The notes under the pieces are model-generated. The model did no database searches, was not told the origin of the DNA, and saw only the letters and a list, made by a program, of their open reading frames with translations. The position numbers and the translations under genes were made by a program. Below are positions 1-8,218 of a DNA stretch of 33,995 nucleotides, piece after piece. How positions within the stretch are numbered: position 1 is the stretch's first letter; each line of letters begins with the position of its first letter. The stretch spans positions 1 to 33,995 of the forward strand of contig CAIXNQ010000266.1 of NCBI GenBank assembly GCA_903920835.1. Reading direction: 5' to 3'. The DNA comes from an uncultured Bacteroidota bacterium (GTDB lineage: Bacteria > Bacteroidota > Bacteroidia > Flavobacteriales > Flavobacteriaceae).

Positions 1-86
1 GAATAAGTGCTTTTTTGGAGCTATTTTGTTGAGAAAATTACTTTATAAGCTGTCAATTATTTGGTTTAAGAAGCTTTAATAATGAT
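1..86. repeat. Inverted copy of bases 13681-13766
   Basis: Bases 1-86 align without gaps to the reverse complement of 13681-13766 with 14 mismatches that I count by eye (about 84 percent identity; 10 mismatches in the first 76). The stretch starts with GAATAA, which could be the last two codons of a gene cut off by the window edge. Read from base 3 the segment is open except for one TGA, and most early differences from the other copy are silent in that frame, so it may be decayed coding sequence. Confidence 0.7.
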
Positions 87-442
87 ATAAGTAGAGATAA
101 ATACTTGATTGTCATTGAAAAAATCTAATAAAAAAAGCCTTTTTAATGGTTTGTAACAATTTTTATATGTTTGAAAATTAAATAAGGAAAAAAAATTCTT
201 CGTCAATATATACAGTTTTGTAAGTATTAGCGAAAGTTTGTCTACGTTATTTAACAGTTAGATACACCTTAAGATAAACTCAAGACAGCCTTCAATGGTT
301 CAACTTTTTTTGAAATTATGGATTTATTAAAATGTTTGTAGTAGGTAAATAAGTTATTCATTTTTAACAAGCTTAAGAAATTAATCTCATATCAAACGAA
401 TAAAACTTTTGAAGAAATAGATTATCTTAATCACTATTTTTT
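87..442. other. AT-rich intergenic stretch, no gene seen
   Basis: No convincing reading frame, RNA gene or strong hairpin is visible here. It separates the repeat at the window edge from the promoter of the DUF1599 gene. Confidence 0.6.
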
Positions 443-450
443 TACATTTG
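443..450 (+). promoter_or_regulatory. Bacteroidota -7 box TACATTTG for the DUF1599 gene
   Basis: TACATTTG fits the TAnnTTTG -7 consensus of Bacteroidota and lies 14 bases before the ATG at 465, giving a very short leader. No good TTTG -33 element is seen at the usual distance. Confidence 0.6.
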
Positions 451-464
451 GGCAAAATTGAAAG

Positions 465-1004
465 ATGAGTACTACTTCTAAAGAATACGATAAAATCATA
501 GGCATTTGCAGGGAGCTATTTGGCAAGAAATTGAAAGATTATGGTTGTGCGTGGCGCATCATGCGGTTGCCTTCATTGACGGATCAAATATTTATAAAGG
601 CCCAACGCATTAGAAGTCTTCAAGAAAACGAGGTTAGAAAAGTTGACGAAGACGAAACCAGCGAGTTTATCGGAATCATTAATTATGCCCTAATTTCACT
701 AATTCAATTAGAGCTTGGTGTGGCAACGCAGCCCGACTTGTCTAATGAAGAGTCCATAAAATTATATGATGCCAAAATAGCCTTAACAAAACAATTAATG
801 GAAGACAAAAACCATGATTATGGCGAGGCTTGGCGCGAAATGAGAGTGAGTTCGCTCACCGATTTAATTCTGCAAAAACTACTTAGAGTTAAACAAATAG
901 AAGACAACAAAGGAAAAACACTGGTTTCTGAAGGCATTGATGCCAATTATCAAGACATGATTAATTATGCTGTTTTTGCTTTGATTTTGATGAAGTTTGA
1001 ATAA
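465..1004 (+). CDS. DUF1599 (nucleotide modification-associated) protein, two tandem copies of the domain
   Basis: This 179-residue cytosolic protein consists of two halves that are clearly copies of each other. Residues about 10-80 and 103-178 share the pattern DYG-x-AWR-x-MR-x-x-SLTD followed by a C-terminal MINYA or IINYA helix. This is the layout of DUF1599 proteins of Bacteroidota. Their biochemical role is not established, although the domain has been linked by comparative genomics to nucleotide modification. It is the first gene of a plus-strand group with the DoxX/thioredoxin protein (63 bases downstream), a TlpA-like lipoprotein and tpiA. The internal -7 box at 1039 suggests that it can also be transcribed separately. 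The ATG at 465 is supported by the promoter just upstream. Family assignment is confident; function is unknown. Confidence 0.85.
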   Translation: MSTTSKEYDKIIGICRELFGKKLKDYGCAWRIMRLPSLTDQIFIKAQRIRSLQENEVRKVDEDETSEFIGIINYALISLIQLELGVATQPDLSNEESIKLYDAKIALTKQLMEDKNHDYGEAWREMRVSSLTDLILQKLLRVKQIEDNKGKTLVSEGIDANYQDMINYAVFALILMKFE

Positions 1005-1038
1005 CAAAACCTTAACAAAAAGCAATCGGTTTCGACTG

Positions 1039-1046
1039 TATATTTG
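1039..1046 (+). promoter_or_regulatory. -7 box TATATTTG that fixes the start of the DoxX/thioredoxin gene
   Basis: TATATTTG matches TAnnTTTG. A longer reading frame of the next gene begins with TTG at 1044, inside this box, so that start is very unlikely and the ATG at 1068 is preferred. Confidence 0.6.
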
Positions 1047-1067
1047 TTTCTTTTAAATTCTATCATT

Positions 1068-2168
1068 ATGAATGATTACAAAAAATATTTTCCTTGGACC
1101 ATTCGGGTGTTGGTTTCCTTTTTATTCATTATTTCGGCAATCGCCAAAATGTATCCTTCGCCTTATTTTGCAATTTCAACTTTTGAGGTTAAACAGCTTT
1201 ATAGCTTAGGTTTTTCTGAAGCAATTGCGCCCTATTTTTCCAGAACATTAATCGGAATCGAGATGGCGCTGGGCCTATTATTATTGCAAAACAATTGGTT
1301 AAAAAAGTTCATCATTCCGACTACTATTTTATTATTGGCAGTTTTTGTGGGGCATTTAACCTTTGTTACTTTTCTAAAAGGTGGCAATACTGGCAACTGT
1401 GGCTGCTTTGGGGAATTAATTCCGATGACGCCCATTCAGGCAATAATTAAAAATATTGCAGCTATCGGGCTTTTGGGGTATTTGTATTTTTTAATCCCGA
1501 AAGAAAACAAAAACGGTAATTTTTGGGTTTTAACAACGGTGCTGTTTGCTACCATAATGGCAATTTATATGCTGGCTCCAATTCAACCGCCAGCCGCTAA
1601 TTTTACCGTATCTCCTTCCGAAGTGATTTCTGAACCTGATTCAAACGAAACTTTAAATGACACTATTACTTCTAAAGAATTAGTTACGGAGAAAGATACA
1701 AACAAAACCATAAAGAAAGATTCGATTGTTAAAACGGAAGTTAAAATCAACGAACCCAAAAAGACAAAATCAGGTTATGCTAACTTTTTTCCTAAGATAG
1801 ATTCTGGCAGAAAAGTCCTTTGTTTCTTCGTTCCAGGTTGCGATCATTGTAGAGAAGTTGCCAAAGAACTCAACGAAATGAAGCAAAAAGATAAGAATTT
1901 TCCTGAAATTCAAGTCTTGTTTATGAACGAAGAAGCCGATTTGATTCCGGAGTTTTTTAAAGTTGCAGGCACGCAATATCCATATAAAATAATAGAAATT
2001 ATTCCGTTTTGGAAAATGCTCGGCACCGGAAAAGACACTCCGGGAGTTAAATATCTTTGGAACGGAAATGAGCTTAAATATTATTACGGCATTACAGACA
2101 ACAAGTTCAATGCTGCCGAATTTAAGGAATTGGTCAACAAACCTTTTGCCGATTTAAAGAAAAAATAG
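1068..2168 (+). CDS. DoxX/MauE-like membrane protein fused to a thioredoxin-like domain (BT_3928 family)
   Basis: The protein (366 residues from the ATG at 1068) begins with a membrane domain of four to five hydrophobic helices over about residues 1-165. This holds an NCGCFG motif with Cys111 and Cys113, as in DoxX/MauE-type quinone-linked redox proteins. A charged linker of about 70 residues, rich in Thr, Lys and Glu, follows. A thioredoxin-like domain with the active-site motif CDHC (Cys258 and Cys261) completes the protein and probably faces the periplasm. This order is that of BT_3928-family proteins. The pairing of a membrane Cys pair with a thioredoxin CXXC suggests electron transfer to periplasmic thiols; that is inference. 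The next gene encodes another thioredoxin-like protein, which supports a shared redox role. A TTG at 1044 would add eight residues but overlaps the promoter. Confidence 0.85.
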   Translation: MNDYKKYFPWTIRVLVSFLFIISAIAKMYPSPYFAISTFEVKQLYSLGFSEAIAPYFSRTLIGIEMALGLLLLQNNWLKKFIIPTTILLLAVFVGHLTFVTFLKGGNTGNCGCFGELIPMTPIQAIIKNIAAIGLLGYLYFLIPKENKNGNFWVLTTVLFATIMAIYMLAPIQPPAANFTVSPSEVISEPDSNETLNDTITSKELVTEKDTNKTIKKDSIVKTEVKINEPKKTKSGYANFFPKIDSGRKVLCFFVPGCDHCREVAKELNEMKQKDKNFPEIQVLFMNEEADLIPEFFKVAGTQYPYKIIEIIPFWKMLGTGKDTPGVKYLWNGNELKYYYGITDNKFNAAEFKELVNKPFADLKKK

Positions 2169-2201
2169 TCAAGGCTGAGATGAATCAAAATAAATTAAAT
2201 T

Positions 2202-2699
2202 ATGAAAAAAATTATTCTTTCGTTATTCGTTATCTTTACTTTCAACGCCTGTTCGCAAGGTCAAAAAACGGCTTTTGCGCCAGCAGCATTGTCCGAAAAA
2301 CTATTGGCATTTGACGGAAGTCAACCCACTTTTCAAGACATTTTAAATGCACATAAAAACCAAACTGTTGTTATTGAAGTGTGGGCGTCATGGTGCGGAG
2401 ATTGTGTCAAAGCAATGCCAAAAGTTAAAGCGCTTCAAGCCAAAAATCCAACGGTTGCTTATGTTTTTATATCAATGGATAAAACAGCCGATAAATGGAA
2501 AGAAGGCATCGAAAAACACGGACTCAAAGGCGATCATTATATGGCAAACAACGGCATGAAAGGCGCATTTGGCAAAGCGATAGACCTGGATTGGATTCCG
2601 AGATATATCATTATTGATAAAACAGGCAAAATTGTTTTGTATAGAGCCATCGAAACCGATTTTGACAAAATAGAATCATTACTTCAAAAATTAAACTAA
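2202..2699 (+). CDS. TlpA/ResA-like thioredoxin lipoprotein
   Basis: This is a 165-residue exported thioredoxin-fold protein. Residues 1-16 form a lipoprotein signal peptide that ends in the lipobox FNAC, so Cys17 is the likely lipidated residue and the protein sits in the periplasm on a membrane. The active site is WCGDC (Cys65 and Cys68), followed later by a cis-Pro region in DWIPRYIII. It probably reduces or oxidises periplasmic disulfides in the manner of TlpA or ResA. It lies 33 bases after the DoxX/thioredoxin gene and 16 bases before tpiA, so the three are likely cotranscribed. The specific client proteins cannot be told from sequence. Confidence 0.85.
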   Translation: MKKIILSLFVIFTFNACSQGQKTAFAPAALSEKLLAFDGSQPTFQDILNAHKNQTVVIEVWASWCGDCVKAMPKVKALQAKNPTVAYVFISMDKTADKWKEGIEKHGLKGDHYMANNGMKGAFGKAIDLDWIPRYIIIDKTGKIVLYRAIETDFDKIESLLQKLN

Positions 2700-2715
2700 C
2701 TATAAATAAAATATT

Positions 2716-3468
2716 ATGAGAGCAAAAATTGTCGCCGGAAACTGGAAAATGAATAAAACCGCCACCGAAACCAACGATTTATTAACGGAATTAATATCTA
2801 AAATACCTTCAAACACCTCAACCGAAGTAATCGTTGCGCCAACTTTTGTCAACCTTTCTGCAGCTGTACGTCAATTAGCAGCAACTTCAATTCAAGTGGC
2901 GGCACAAAATATGCACCAAGCAGAAAACGGTGCTTTTACAGGCGAGATTTCGGCAGCGATGCTCAAAAGTGTTGGCGTTACTACCGTAATTCTTGGTCAT
3001 TCCGAGCGAAGAGCCATCTTTCACGAAACCGATGCTGTGATTGCTTATAAAGTGGACACTGCATTGCAACACGATATGCGCGTTATTTTTTGTTTTGGCG
3101 AAGAACTGAAAGACCGTCAAAATAACCAACATTTTTCTGTTGTTGAGAACCAACTTAGAGACGGACTATTTCAATTGAAAAACGAGCATTGGGAACATAT
3201 TGTTCTTGCCTACGAACCTGTTTGGGCGATTGGAACTGGCGAAACTGCAAGCCCAGAACAAGCCCAAGAAATGCACGAATTTATTAGAGAAACGGTGAGA
3301 AAAACTTATGGAAATGACATTGCCGACCAAGTTGCAATTCTTTATGGCGGCAGTGTGAAGCCTGATAATGCGAAAGAGATTTTCTCAAAACCCGACGTTG
3401 ATGGCGGACTAATTGGCGGTGCTGCCTTGAAAGCGGACGATTTTCTGGCGATTGTTACTGCGATTTAA
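2716..3468 (+). CDS. tpiA: Triosephosphate isomerase
   Basis: This cytosolic enzyme interconverts dihydroxyacetone phosphate and glyceraldehyde 3-phosphate in glycolysis and gluconeogenesis. The 250-residue length is normal for the family. All key residues are visible: Asn9 and Lys11 in GNWKMN, the electrophile His95 in GHSERR, the catalytic base Glu167 in YEPVWAIGTG (which also starts the flexible loop 6), and the phosphate-binding YGGSV and GGLIGGAAL segments near the end. It is the last gene of the operon and is followed within 30 bases by a terminator. No anomalies are seen. Confidence 0.98.
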   Translation: MRAKIVAGNWKMNKTATETNDLLTELISKIPSNTSTEVIVAPTFVNLSAAVRQLAATSIQVAAQNMHQAENGAFTGEISAAMLKSVGVTTVILGHSERRAIFHETDAVIAYKVDTALQHDMRVIFCFGEELKDRQNNQHFSVVENQLRDGLFQLKNEHWEHIVLAYEPVWAIGTGETASPEQAQEMHEFIRETVRKTYGNDIADQVAILYGGSVKPDNAKEIFSKPDVDGGLIGGAALKADDFLAIVTAI

Positions 3469-3493
3469 TAATAAAAACAAGCTTTTTTTATAC

Positions 3494-3528
3494 AAAACCC
3501 TTCGGCTCTCTTGAATCGAAGGGTTTTT
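3494..3528 (+). terminator. Rho-independent terminator after tpiA
   Basis: A perfect 11-bp stem, AAAACCCTTCG (3494-3504) with CGAAGGGTTTT (3517-3527), has a 12-base loop and ends in a T run. It sits 25 bases after the tpiA stop. Confidence 0.85.
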
Positions 3529-3676
3529 GCTTTAAGAAAATTTCATCTTTTCACTAAGCTATGTTTAATAAAATTTAGCATTGCGCCTTTATTCTTAATC
3601 AATAACATTGTTTCTATGTGGTTAAAAAAACAATACGAACTTAGGTATTAAAAAGCAATAGAATGAATTTATTGTT

Positions 3677-4588
3677 TCATTTCAAAACTTTTACTTTAAT
3701 AGTGTCGTTTACACCATAATTTCCTGTCAGTAGAATTTGGTCTTTTGGGGTTAACGCTGGAGAAATTATCTCAATTCGGTCATCGGTTGCAATGCCTATT
3801 TCTATCGGAACTTTAACTGCGGTGTTGCTGTTAATCATTTTCATTATCCAAAAATGGGTTTCGGTTTGGTCGCTCAAAACGGCAGCTTTTGGCAAAGAAA
3901 CAGCGTTTGAACTTGACGCTTTATTGATTTTAACTTTCACAATTAAGTTCTCTGGAAGATCCTGAGCACCTTCTATTTTCAGGACAACGCTCTGTGTTTG
4001 CGAAGTTGCATCAACTGTGGGCATATATTTTTGAACAGTTGCCATGCGGTTCGTTCCATCGGGCAGGGTGACGGACAATCTTTTGCCGAGGGTTACGTAG
4101 CGTTTTAAATTATAAGGCAAACTCAAAACAATTCCGAAACTTTTGGTGTCATTGATGGTGACCAACGCATCACCGTCTTGAACATAATCGCCTTGCTGCA
4201 CATTGATTGAAGTGATGGTCCCGTTAGTGTTTGAGCGCACTTTGATGGCTTCGCCAAAGTTGAGCGTTGGGTCTATTTTGTTGATGGTATTGCCCAAAAC
4301 TTTGGCTTCTCTGGTTTTAATTGAAAGCAATATTTGTCCCGTGGCAACATAATCATTGACGGCAACATTCACCGAACTCAAATAGCCAGTAGCATTGGCT
4401 TTAATGATGTTTTTTACTAAATAAGTCGCTGTGCCGTTAAGTTCTAAAGCATTTTCTAAGCCCGCAGCATTTATTGTTGTTAGGGTTACAGGAACGATTA
4501 CTTCTTCGGTTTTTTCAGTTTCTTCAGATTGCTTGCAGGAAGCTATTGAAAGAAGTAGGGCTATAAGAAAAATATAATTGTTGTTCAT
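3677..4588 (-). CDS. Periplasmic adaptor (HlyD/RND membrane fusion protein), lipoprotein
   Basis: This is a periplasmic adaptor subunit of a tripartite efflux system, 303 residues from the ATG at 4588. The start gives a lipoprotein signal ending in SIASC, with the Cys about residue 19. A longer frame starting at 4627 would overlap the TolC gene by 32 bases and push the signal peptide inwards, so it was rejected. The body has the split barrel-sandwich (lipoyl-like) halves around ATGYLSSVNVAVNDYV and TSINVQQGDYVQDGDALV, then a beta-barrel and a membrane-proximal domain. It starts 7 bases after the TolC stop and is clearly cotranscribed with it. No inner-membrane RND or other pump gene follows; the next gene downstream is tpiA on the opposite strand. 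The substrate is unknown. Confidence 0.85.
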   Translation of the reverse strand: MNNNYIFLIALLLSIASCKQSEETEKTEEVIVPVTLTTINAAGLENALELNGTATYLVKNIIKANATGYLSSVNVAVNDYVATGQILLSIKTREAKVLGNTINKIDPTLNFGEAIKVRSNTNGTITSINVQQGDYVQDGDALVTINDTKSFGIVLSLPYNLKRYVTLGKRLSVTLPDGTNRMATVQKYMPTVDATSQTQSVVLKIEGAQDLPENLIVKVKINKASSSNAVSLPKAAVLSDQTETHFWIMKMINSNTAVKVPIEIGIATDDRIEIISPALTPKDQILLTGNYGVNDTIKVKVLK

Positions 4589-4595
4589 AGCTGTT

Positions 4596-5834
4596 TTAGT
4601 TGTTGGTGTTCCAGTAATTAATTTCATTAATAACGAGAAGTTTATTGACTTTATTCTGAGAGATATTGTTGTTTATTGAAATGATGTTTGCAATAGCGAT
4701 GACAAAGTCAGTAATTTGAGCATCGCCCGTTAGGAGCAACTTCTTGTCGGCTTCAATCAATGCTTCGGAAACCGAGAGTTGCAACTGCAACTGTTTTTCT
4801 ATTTGATTGGATTGCTCTAGTTTTTGACGAAGTTGTAGCAATTGTTGACTGTATTGTCGGTTGAAATTGCTTTTATAGGCAGCGGTTGTTGCCAAAGCAA
4901 CGGTGTTTTTTTGATGCGACAAACTTCTTTGATTGCCATCAAAAATCGGAACAGAAAGCCCTAGCCCAACACTGAAACCAAAGTTTTTGTGTCCTTCGCT
5001 ATAGAAACTTGACAAATATCCCGCATCTGTCAGCAAATTGAGTGCCGGTTTATAACGGTTGTCAATGAGTTTATTCTGGTTTATAATCTTTAGACTGTCA
5101 ACTTCAAATTGCTTTATGAAGATGCTCTTTTCTGACTTTTGAATATTCTGAATCGAAATATCTGGCTTTTTCAAACTTACGAAAGTGGTGTCGGAGATTC
5201 CACAGAGATAATTCAGCAGTCCGACATCATTTTGATATTGGTGTTTTAGCTGCATTACTTGAAGTTCTTGCTGCTTCAAAGTTGATAGAAAAATCAGATA
5301 ATCGGTTTGTTTATAGATGGAGTTTTGGGTTAGTCGCTTCAAAACTTGAGCTTCATCGGTCAACAGGGCAAGCATCTTATTGTTGTAATTTATTTGGTCG
5401 GCGCTTCCGGTAGCCGTGATGTATTGCGAGGTAACAATTTTATTCAAATCTTTTACCGCAATTTTCTTATTTAGAGATAATGCTTCTTTAATAAGTTTAT
5501 AGCTTTCTGCCTGCGAATTGATTTGACTTTTGCCAATAATTCGTTTGTTTAGACCCACCAATCCAACAACAGATTGACTGTTGGTAATAGTGTTGTCATA
5601 TCCATAATTGTCTAGGTTTGGCGAGAGGTTGGCGTTGAGGTTGGCGGCTACTTGAGGTTTATATTGCGCTTTATTCAATAAACTATCAAGTGAGTTCAGC
5701 TTTATTTGATTGGATAAATCAATAAGCAACGGCGAATTAATTCTGGCTTTTTCTGTATAAAAAAACAAGTCTTTCTCTTGCGAAAAAGACTTGCTTATAA
5801 ATAAAATGAGTATATAAAATATAGTTCTTTTCAT
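4596..5834 (-). CDS. TolC-family outer membrane efflux protein
   Basis: This 412-residue outer-membrane channel-type protein has a signal peptide ending near residue 18 (KSFSQ) and a long, mostly alpha-helical body. The body is rich in Gln, Leu and Asn, with coiled-coil stretches around residues 140-210 and 295-365, as expected for the TolC periplasmic helices. Two short beta-rich segments (LNANLSPNLDNYGY and GFSVGLGLSVPIFDG) fit the transmembrane barrel strands; the latter, with its V-P-I-F-D-G ending, is a recurring family motif. It lies 26 bases after the YncE-like gene and 7 bases before the adaptor gene, forming one minus-strand operon. It should provide the exit duct for whatever the adaptor couples to. 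Confidence 0.85.
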   Translation of the reverse strand: MKRTIFYILILFISKSFSQEKDLFFYTEKARINSPLLIDLSNQIKLNSLDSLLNKAQYKPQVAANLNANLSPNLDNYGYDNTITNSQSVVGLVGLNKRIIGKSQINSQAESYKLIKEALSLNKKIAVKDLNKIVTSQYITATGSADQINYNNKMLALLTDEAQVLKRLTQNSIYKQTDYLIFLSTLKQQELQVMQLKHQYQNDVGLLNYLCGISDTTFVSLKKPDISIQNIQKSEKSIFIKQFEVDSLKIINQNKLIDNRYKPALNLLTDAGYLSSFYSEGHKNFGFSVGLGLSVPIFDGNQRSLSHQKNTVALATTAAYKSNFNRQYSQQLLQLRQKLEQSNQIEKQLQLQLSVSEALIEADKKLLLTGDAQITDFVIAIANIISINNNISQNKVNKLLVINEINYWNTNN

Positions 5835-5860
5835 TTGGCTAAATTAAGTAAAAAAATGAT

Positions 5861-6880
5861 TTAGTTACTTTCAACAACCAAGATGGCAAAAGAATTAGGG
5901 ATAATTGAGGATTTTGGTTTTGGGTTTTCGGTTGTTGCAGCTGGTTTTGCGCCATACTCCGCCGATGACAAATACAATTGATGTGTTTTGTTGTTTAGCG
6001 TAATGGTTCGTGCTCCTTTTTGAGTAGATACGGTTTGAACTACCGAAAAGTCGTTTGCTGAGTTTTCTCTAACAACCGTAATTGTCCCTGCGCCATTGGA
6101 ACTGAACGCTAACTTTCTATCAGAATCAAAAGCCACACCATCGCAACCTTCACCAATTGGCAATGATTTAATCACTTTTCCATTGGCAGCATCAACTACA
6201 ATCATTAATTTATTACCACAAACCGAAAACAATCTATTTGAAGTTAAATCAATGGCTAATCCTGTTGGTTCTTCGCCGGGAGTAATGCTCCAACTTGCCA
6301 TAACTTCAAGGCTTTTAGTGTCGATAGTTTTAATTTGATTCTTGTCTTCAATGTTTACATAAATCAAACCTTTGGTATTTGTTACTGAAAATTCTGGTTT
6401 TCCACCAAGCGGAATTGTTTTAATGACTTTGTTCGTAATAGCATCAAGAACAGTGGCATCTTTGCTTTTGGCATTAAACGTAAATACTTTCCGAGAAAAT
6501 TGATCGTATAAAACTGCATCAGGTTTTTGACCTTCAATTGCAACTTTTTCTATCAATTCAAAGTTTTTTAAATCAATAATAGAAACCGAATTGTCTTTGC
6601 CATTTGTGATAAATGCTTTGTTTAGTTCGTTTGCAACTGCAATGCCGTGAACGCCTTTGGTGTTTTGAATCGTAGCAATTGTTTTCTCAGTCTTTAAATC
6701 GACCACGTTAACTACATTGCCATGCGAAACAAACAGATGTTGATTTGGTTCATCAACCGAAAGATAATCCCAACCTTCATCTCCAGCAATGGTAATTTTT
6801 TTTGCAACTTTATAGGTTTGGCAATTGCTGTTGGCAACAAATCCAAAGCTTATTAAAAACAAATAGAATATTTTTTTCAT
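5861..6880 (-). CDS. YncE-like secreted beta-propeller protein
   Basis: This 339-residue exported protein has a signal peptide at residues 1-20 (cleavage near NSNCQ). It then has repeated blades of the form NxxxV-x-VIDLK...KxIxTIxxGxxPxx, typical of seven-bladed YVTN/YncE propellers. Examples are VVNVVDLKTEKTIATI, SVSIIDLKNFELIEKV and ATVLDAITNKVIKTI. Members bind ligands or DNA in the periplasm, but no enzymatic activity is evident. It is the first gene of the operon with the TolC and adaptor genes, which suggests a sensing or accessory role for that exporter. The C-terminal Pro/Lys-rich stretch before the last strand looks like a surface loop. Family assignment is good; function is unknown. 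Confidence 0.8.
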   Translation of the reverse strand: MKKIFYLFLISFGFVANSNCQTYKVAKKITIAGDEGWDYLSVDEPNQHLFVSHGNVVNVVDLKTEKTIATIQNTKGVHGIAVANELNKAFITNGKDNSVSIIDLKNFELIEKVAIEGQKPDAVLYDQFSRKVFTFNAKSKDATVLDAITNKVIKTIPLGGKPEFSVTNTKGLIYVNIEDKNQIKTIDTKSLEVMASWSITPGEEPTGLAIDLTSNRLFSVCGNKLMIVVDAANGKVIKSLPIGEGCDGVAFDSDRKLAFSSNGAGTITVVRENSANDFSVVQTVSTQKGARTITLNNKTHQLYLSSAEYGAKPAATTENPKPKSSIIPNSFAILVVESN

Positions 6881-6975
6881 TTTTTAGTTTATTTCAACTC
6901 GATATATGAATTAACAATGCAATATTAATCTAAAATATCGTTTTGAATCCATAAAGAGAAATGGTTTTTGTTTAT

Positions 6976-7415
6976 TTAGTCATATTTCATGAAAGTTCCC
7001 TTTGCATCAAAAATAACATCGTGTGATTTCTTATCTTTTTTAACTTCTACTTCATAAGTAACTACGTTTTTGTCGTCTGTTATTTTTTCGGTTTCTTTAA
7101 TTTTTTCAGAAGGATAATTTTTCTTTACATAATCAATAACTCCAGCTGGAAGTTCAGATTCTTTAATTTCTACTTCAATTGATTTTCTGTGTCCAGATGC
7201 ATCATAAACTGTTGAAGTTTCAACACCGTTTACTTCAAATGCAGCTTCAAAATCATTTTCTTCTTTCATCCATTTTACTTTTTCAGGAGAAAATTCTTTT
7301 TTAAACGACTCAAGAACTGCTGTTGGCACTTCAATCTTTTCATGTTTCTTTTCTTTTTTTGAGCAAATAGACCAACGCTCATTAAAATTACAACTGTTAG
7401 AATTAGTTTTTGCAT
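6976..7415 (-). pseudogene. PepSY-like secreted protein split by a -1 frameshift in a poly-A tract
   Basis: The mature part (7329 down to 6976, about 117 codons) carries two PepSY-like repeats, SFKKEFSPEKVKWMKEEN and YVKKNYPSEKIKETEKI, each followed by a short beta sheet. This is the pattern of small periplasmic PepSY-like proteins of Bacteroidota. That frame has no ATG and no signal peptide. A perfect signal peptide (MQKLILTVVILMSVGLFAQ) starts at the ATG at 7415 but in another frame. The two join at a run of seven A (7360-7354 on the minus strand). With eight A the protein would read ...LFAQKKEKKHEKIEVPTAV. So this is either a recent inactivating deletion, a phase-variable tract, or a sequencing error. 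A promoter box and a palindrome lie directly upstream. Confidence 0.75.
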
Positions 7416-7441
7416 TTCTTTTTTATTTAAGTTTAATTAGT

Positions 7442-7457
7442 TCGTGTACCTACACGA
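7442..7457. promoter_or_regulatory. 16-bp perfect palindrome in the leader of the PepSY-like gene
   Basis: TCGTGTA-CC-TACACGA is a perfect inverted repeat of 7 bp arms with a 2-base centre. It lies just downstream of the -7 box at 7466-7473, near the predicted transcription start, a usual place for a repressor operator. The cognate regulator is not in the window. Confidence 0.5.
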
Positions 7458-7465
7458 CAATAAGG

Positions 7466-7473
7466 CAAAAGTA
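7466..7473 (-). promoter_or_regulatory. -7 box TACTTTTG for the PepSY-like gene
   Basis: On the minus strand TACTTTTG matches TAnnTTTG and lies about 50 bases upstream of the ATG at 7415. It supports the longer, frameshifted gene model. Confidence 0.55.
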
Positions 7474-7576
7474 GAATAGAAGTAAATAAATTGATTTTCA
7501 GTGCTACTTAATTTATTCTTTAATCATTAAACAAATAGATTCTTTAAGTTATTTTGACGCATACAATTTAAATAAA

Positions 7577-7608
7577 AAAGACTGCCATGTATTATTATGA
7601 CAGTCTTT
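7577..7608 (-). terminator. Terminator after frr
   Basis: AAAGACTG (7577-7584) pairs with CAGTCTTT (7601-7608), and inner CAT/ATG pairs extend the stem after a single mismatch. On the minus strand the stem is followed by a run of T, 20 bases after the frr stop. Confidence 0.75.
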
Positions 7609-7627
7609 CTTTATGAATTTTGAAGTA

Positions 7628-8188
7628 TTACACCTTCATTATTTCGGCTTCTTTAATTACCAAATGTTCGTCTATTTTCTTGATGAATGCATCTGTAAAT
7701 TTTTGAACGGTTTCTTCTGCTGTTTTGCAATCGTCTTCAGAAGTACCTTCTTTTTCTAGTTTTTTAATATCTGTATTGGCATCTTTTCGAGCGTTTCTAA
7801 TACCGACTTTTGCATCTTCTGCTTCTGATTTAGCTTGTTTTACTAAATCTTTTCTGCGTTCTTCTGTAAGTGGTGGCACACTAATAATCACTACATCACC
7901 ATTATTCATTGGATTAAAACCAAGATTGGCAATCATAATGGCTTTTTCAATTGGGTGCAGCATACTTTTTTCATACGGCTGAATGGTTATCGTTCTCGCA
8001 TCAGGAACGTTGATGTTTGAAACTTGCGACAACGGAGTTTGAGCTCCATAATAATCTACAAAAACGCTTCCGAGCATTTGTGGCGATGCTTTTCCGGCAC
8101 GAATATTTAAAAATGATTTCTCTAAATGTGCAATCGTACCGTTCATTGATTCTTGGGTACTTTCTAATATAAATTGAATTTCTTCCAT
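7628..8188 (-). CDS. frr: Ribosome recycling factor
   Basis: This 186-residue cytosolic factor works with EF-G to split post-termination ribosomes. The length and the hallmark segments are as expected. The N-terminal helix contains FLNIRAGKASPQML, the beta domain has YYGAQTPLSQVSNI and ARTITIQPYEKSML, and the C-terminal helices include PPLTEERRKDLVKQAK and VGIRNARKDAN. It lies 30 bases downstream of pyrH in the conserved pyrH-frr order and shares its promoter at 8995. A terminator follows. No unusual features are seen. Confidence 0.97.
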   Translation of the reverse strand: MEEIQFILESTQESMNGTIAHLEKSFLNIRAGKASPQMLGSVFVDYYGAQTPLSQVSNINVPDARTITIQPYEKSMLHPIEKAIMIANLGFNPMNNGDVVIISVPPLTEERRKDLVKQAKSEAEDAKVGIRNARKDANTDIKKLEKEGTSEDDCKTAEETVQKFTDAFIKKIDEHLVIKEAEIMKV

Positions 8189-8218
8189 AGTATTAGTAAT
8201 TGATTTTGAATAATTTTA

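Noticed and set aside
4589..4627. Upstream start of the periplasmic adaptor
   Set aside because: It overlaps the TolC gene by 32 bases and moves the lipoprotein signal inside the protein.
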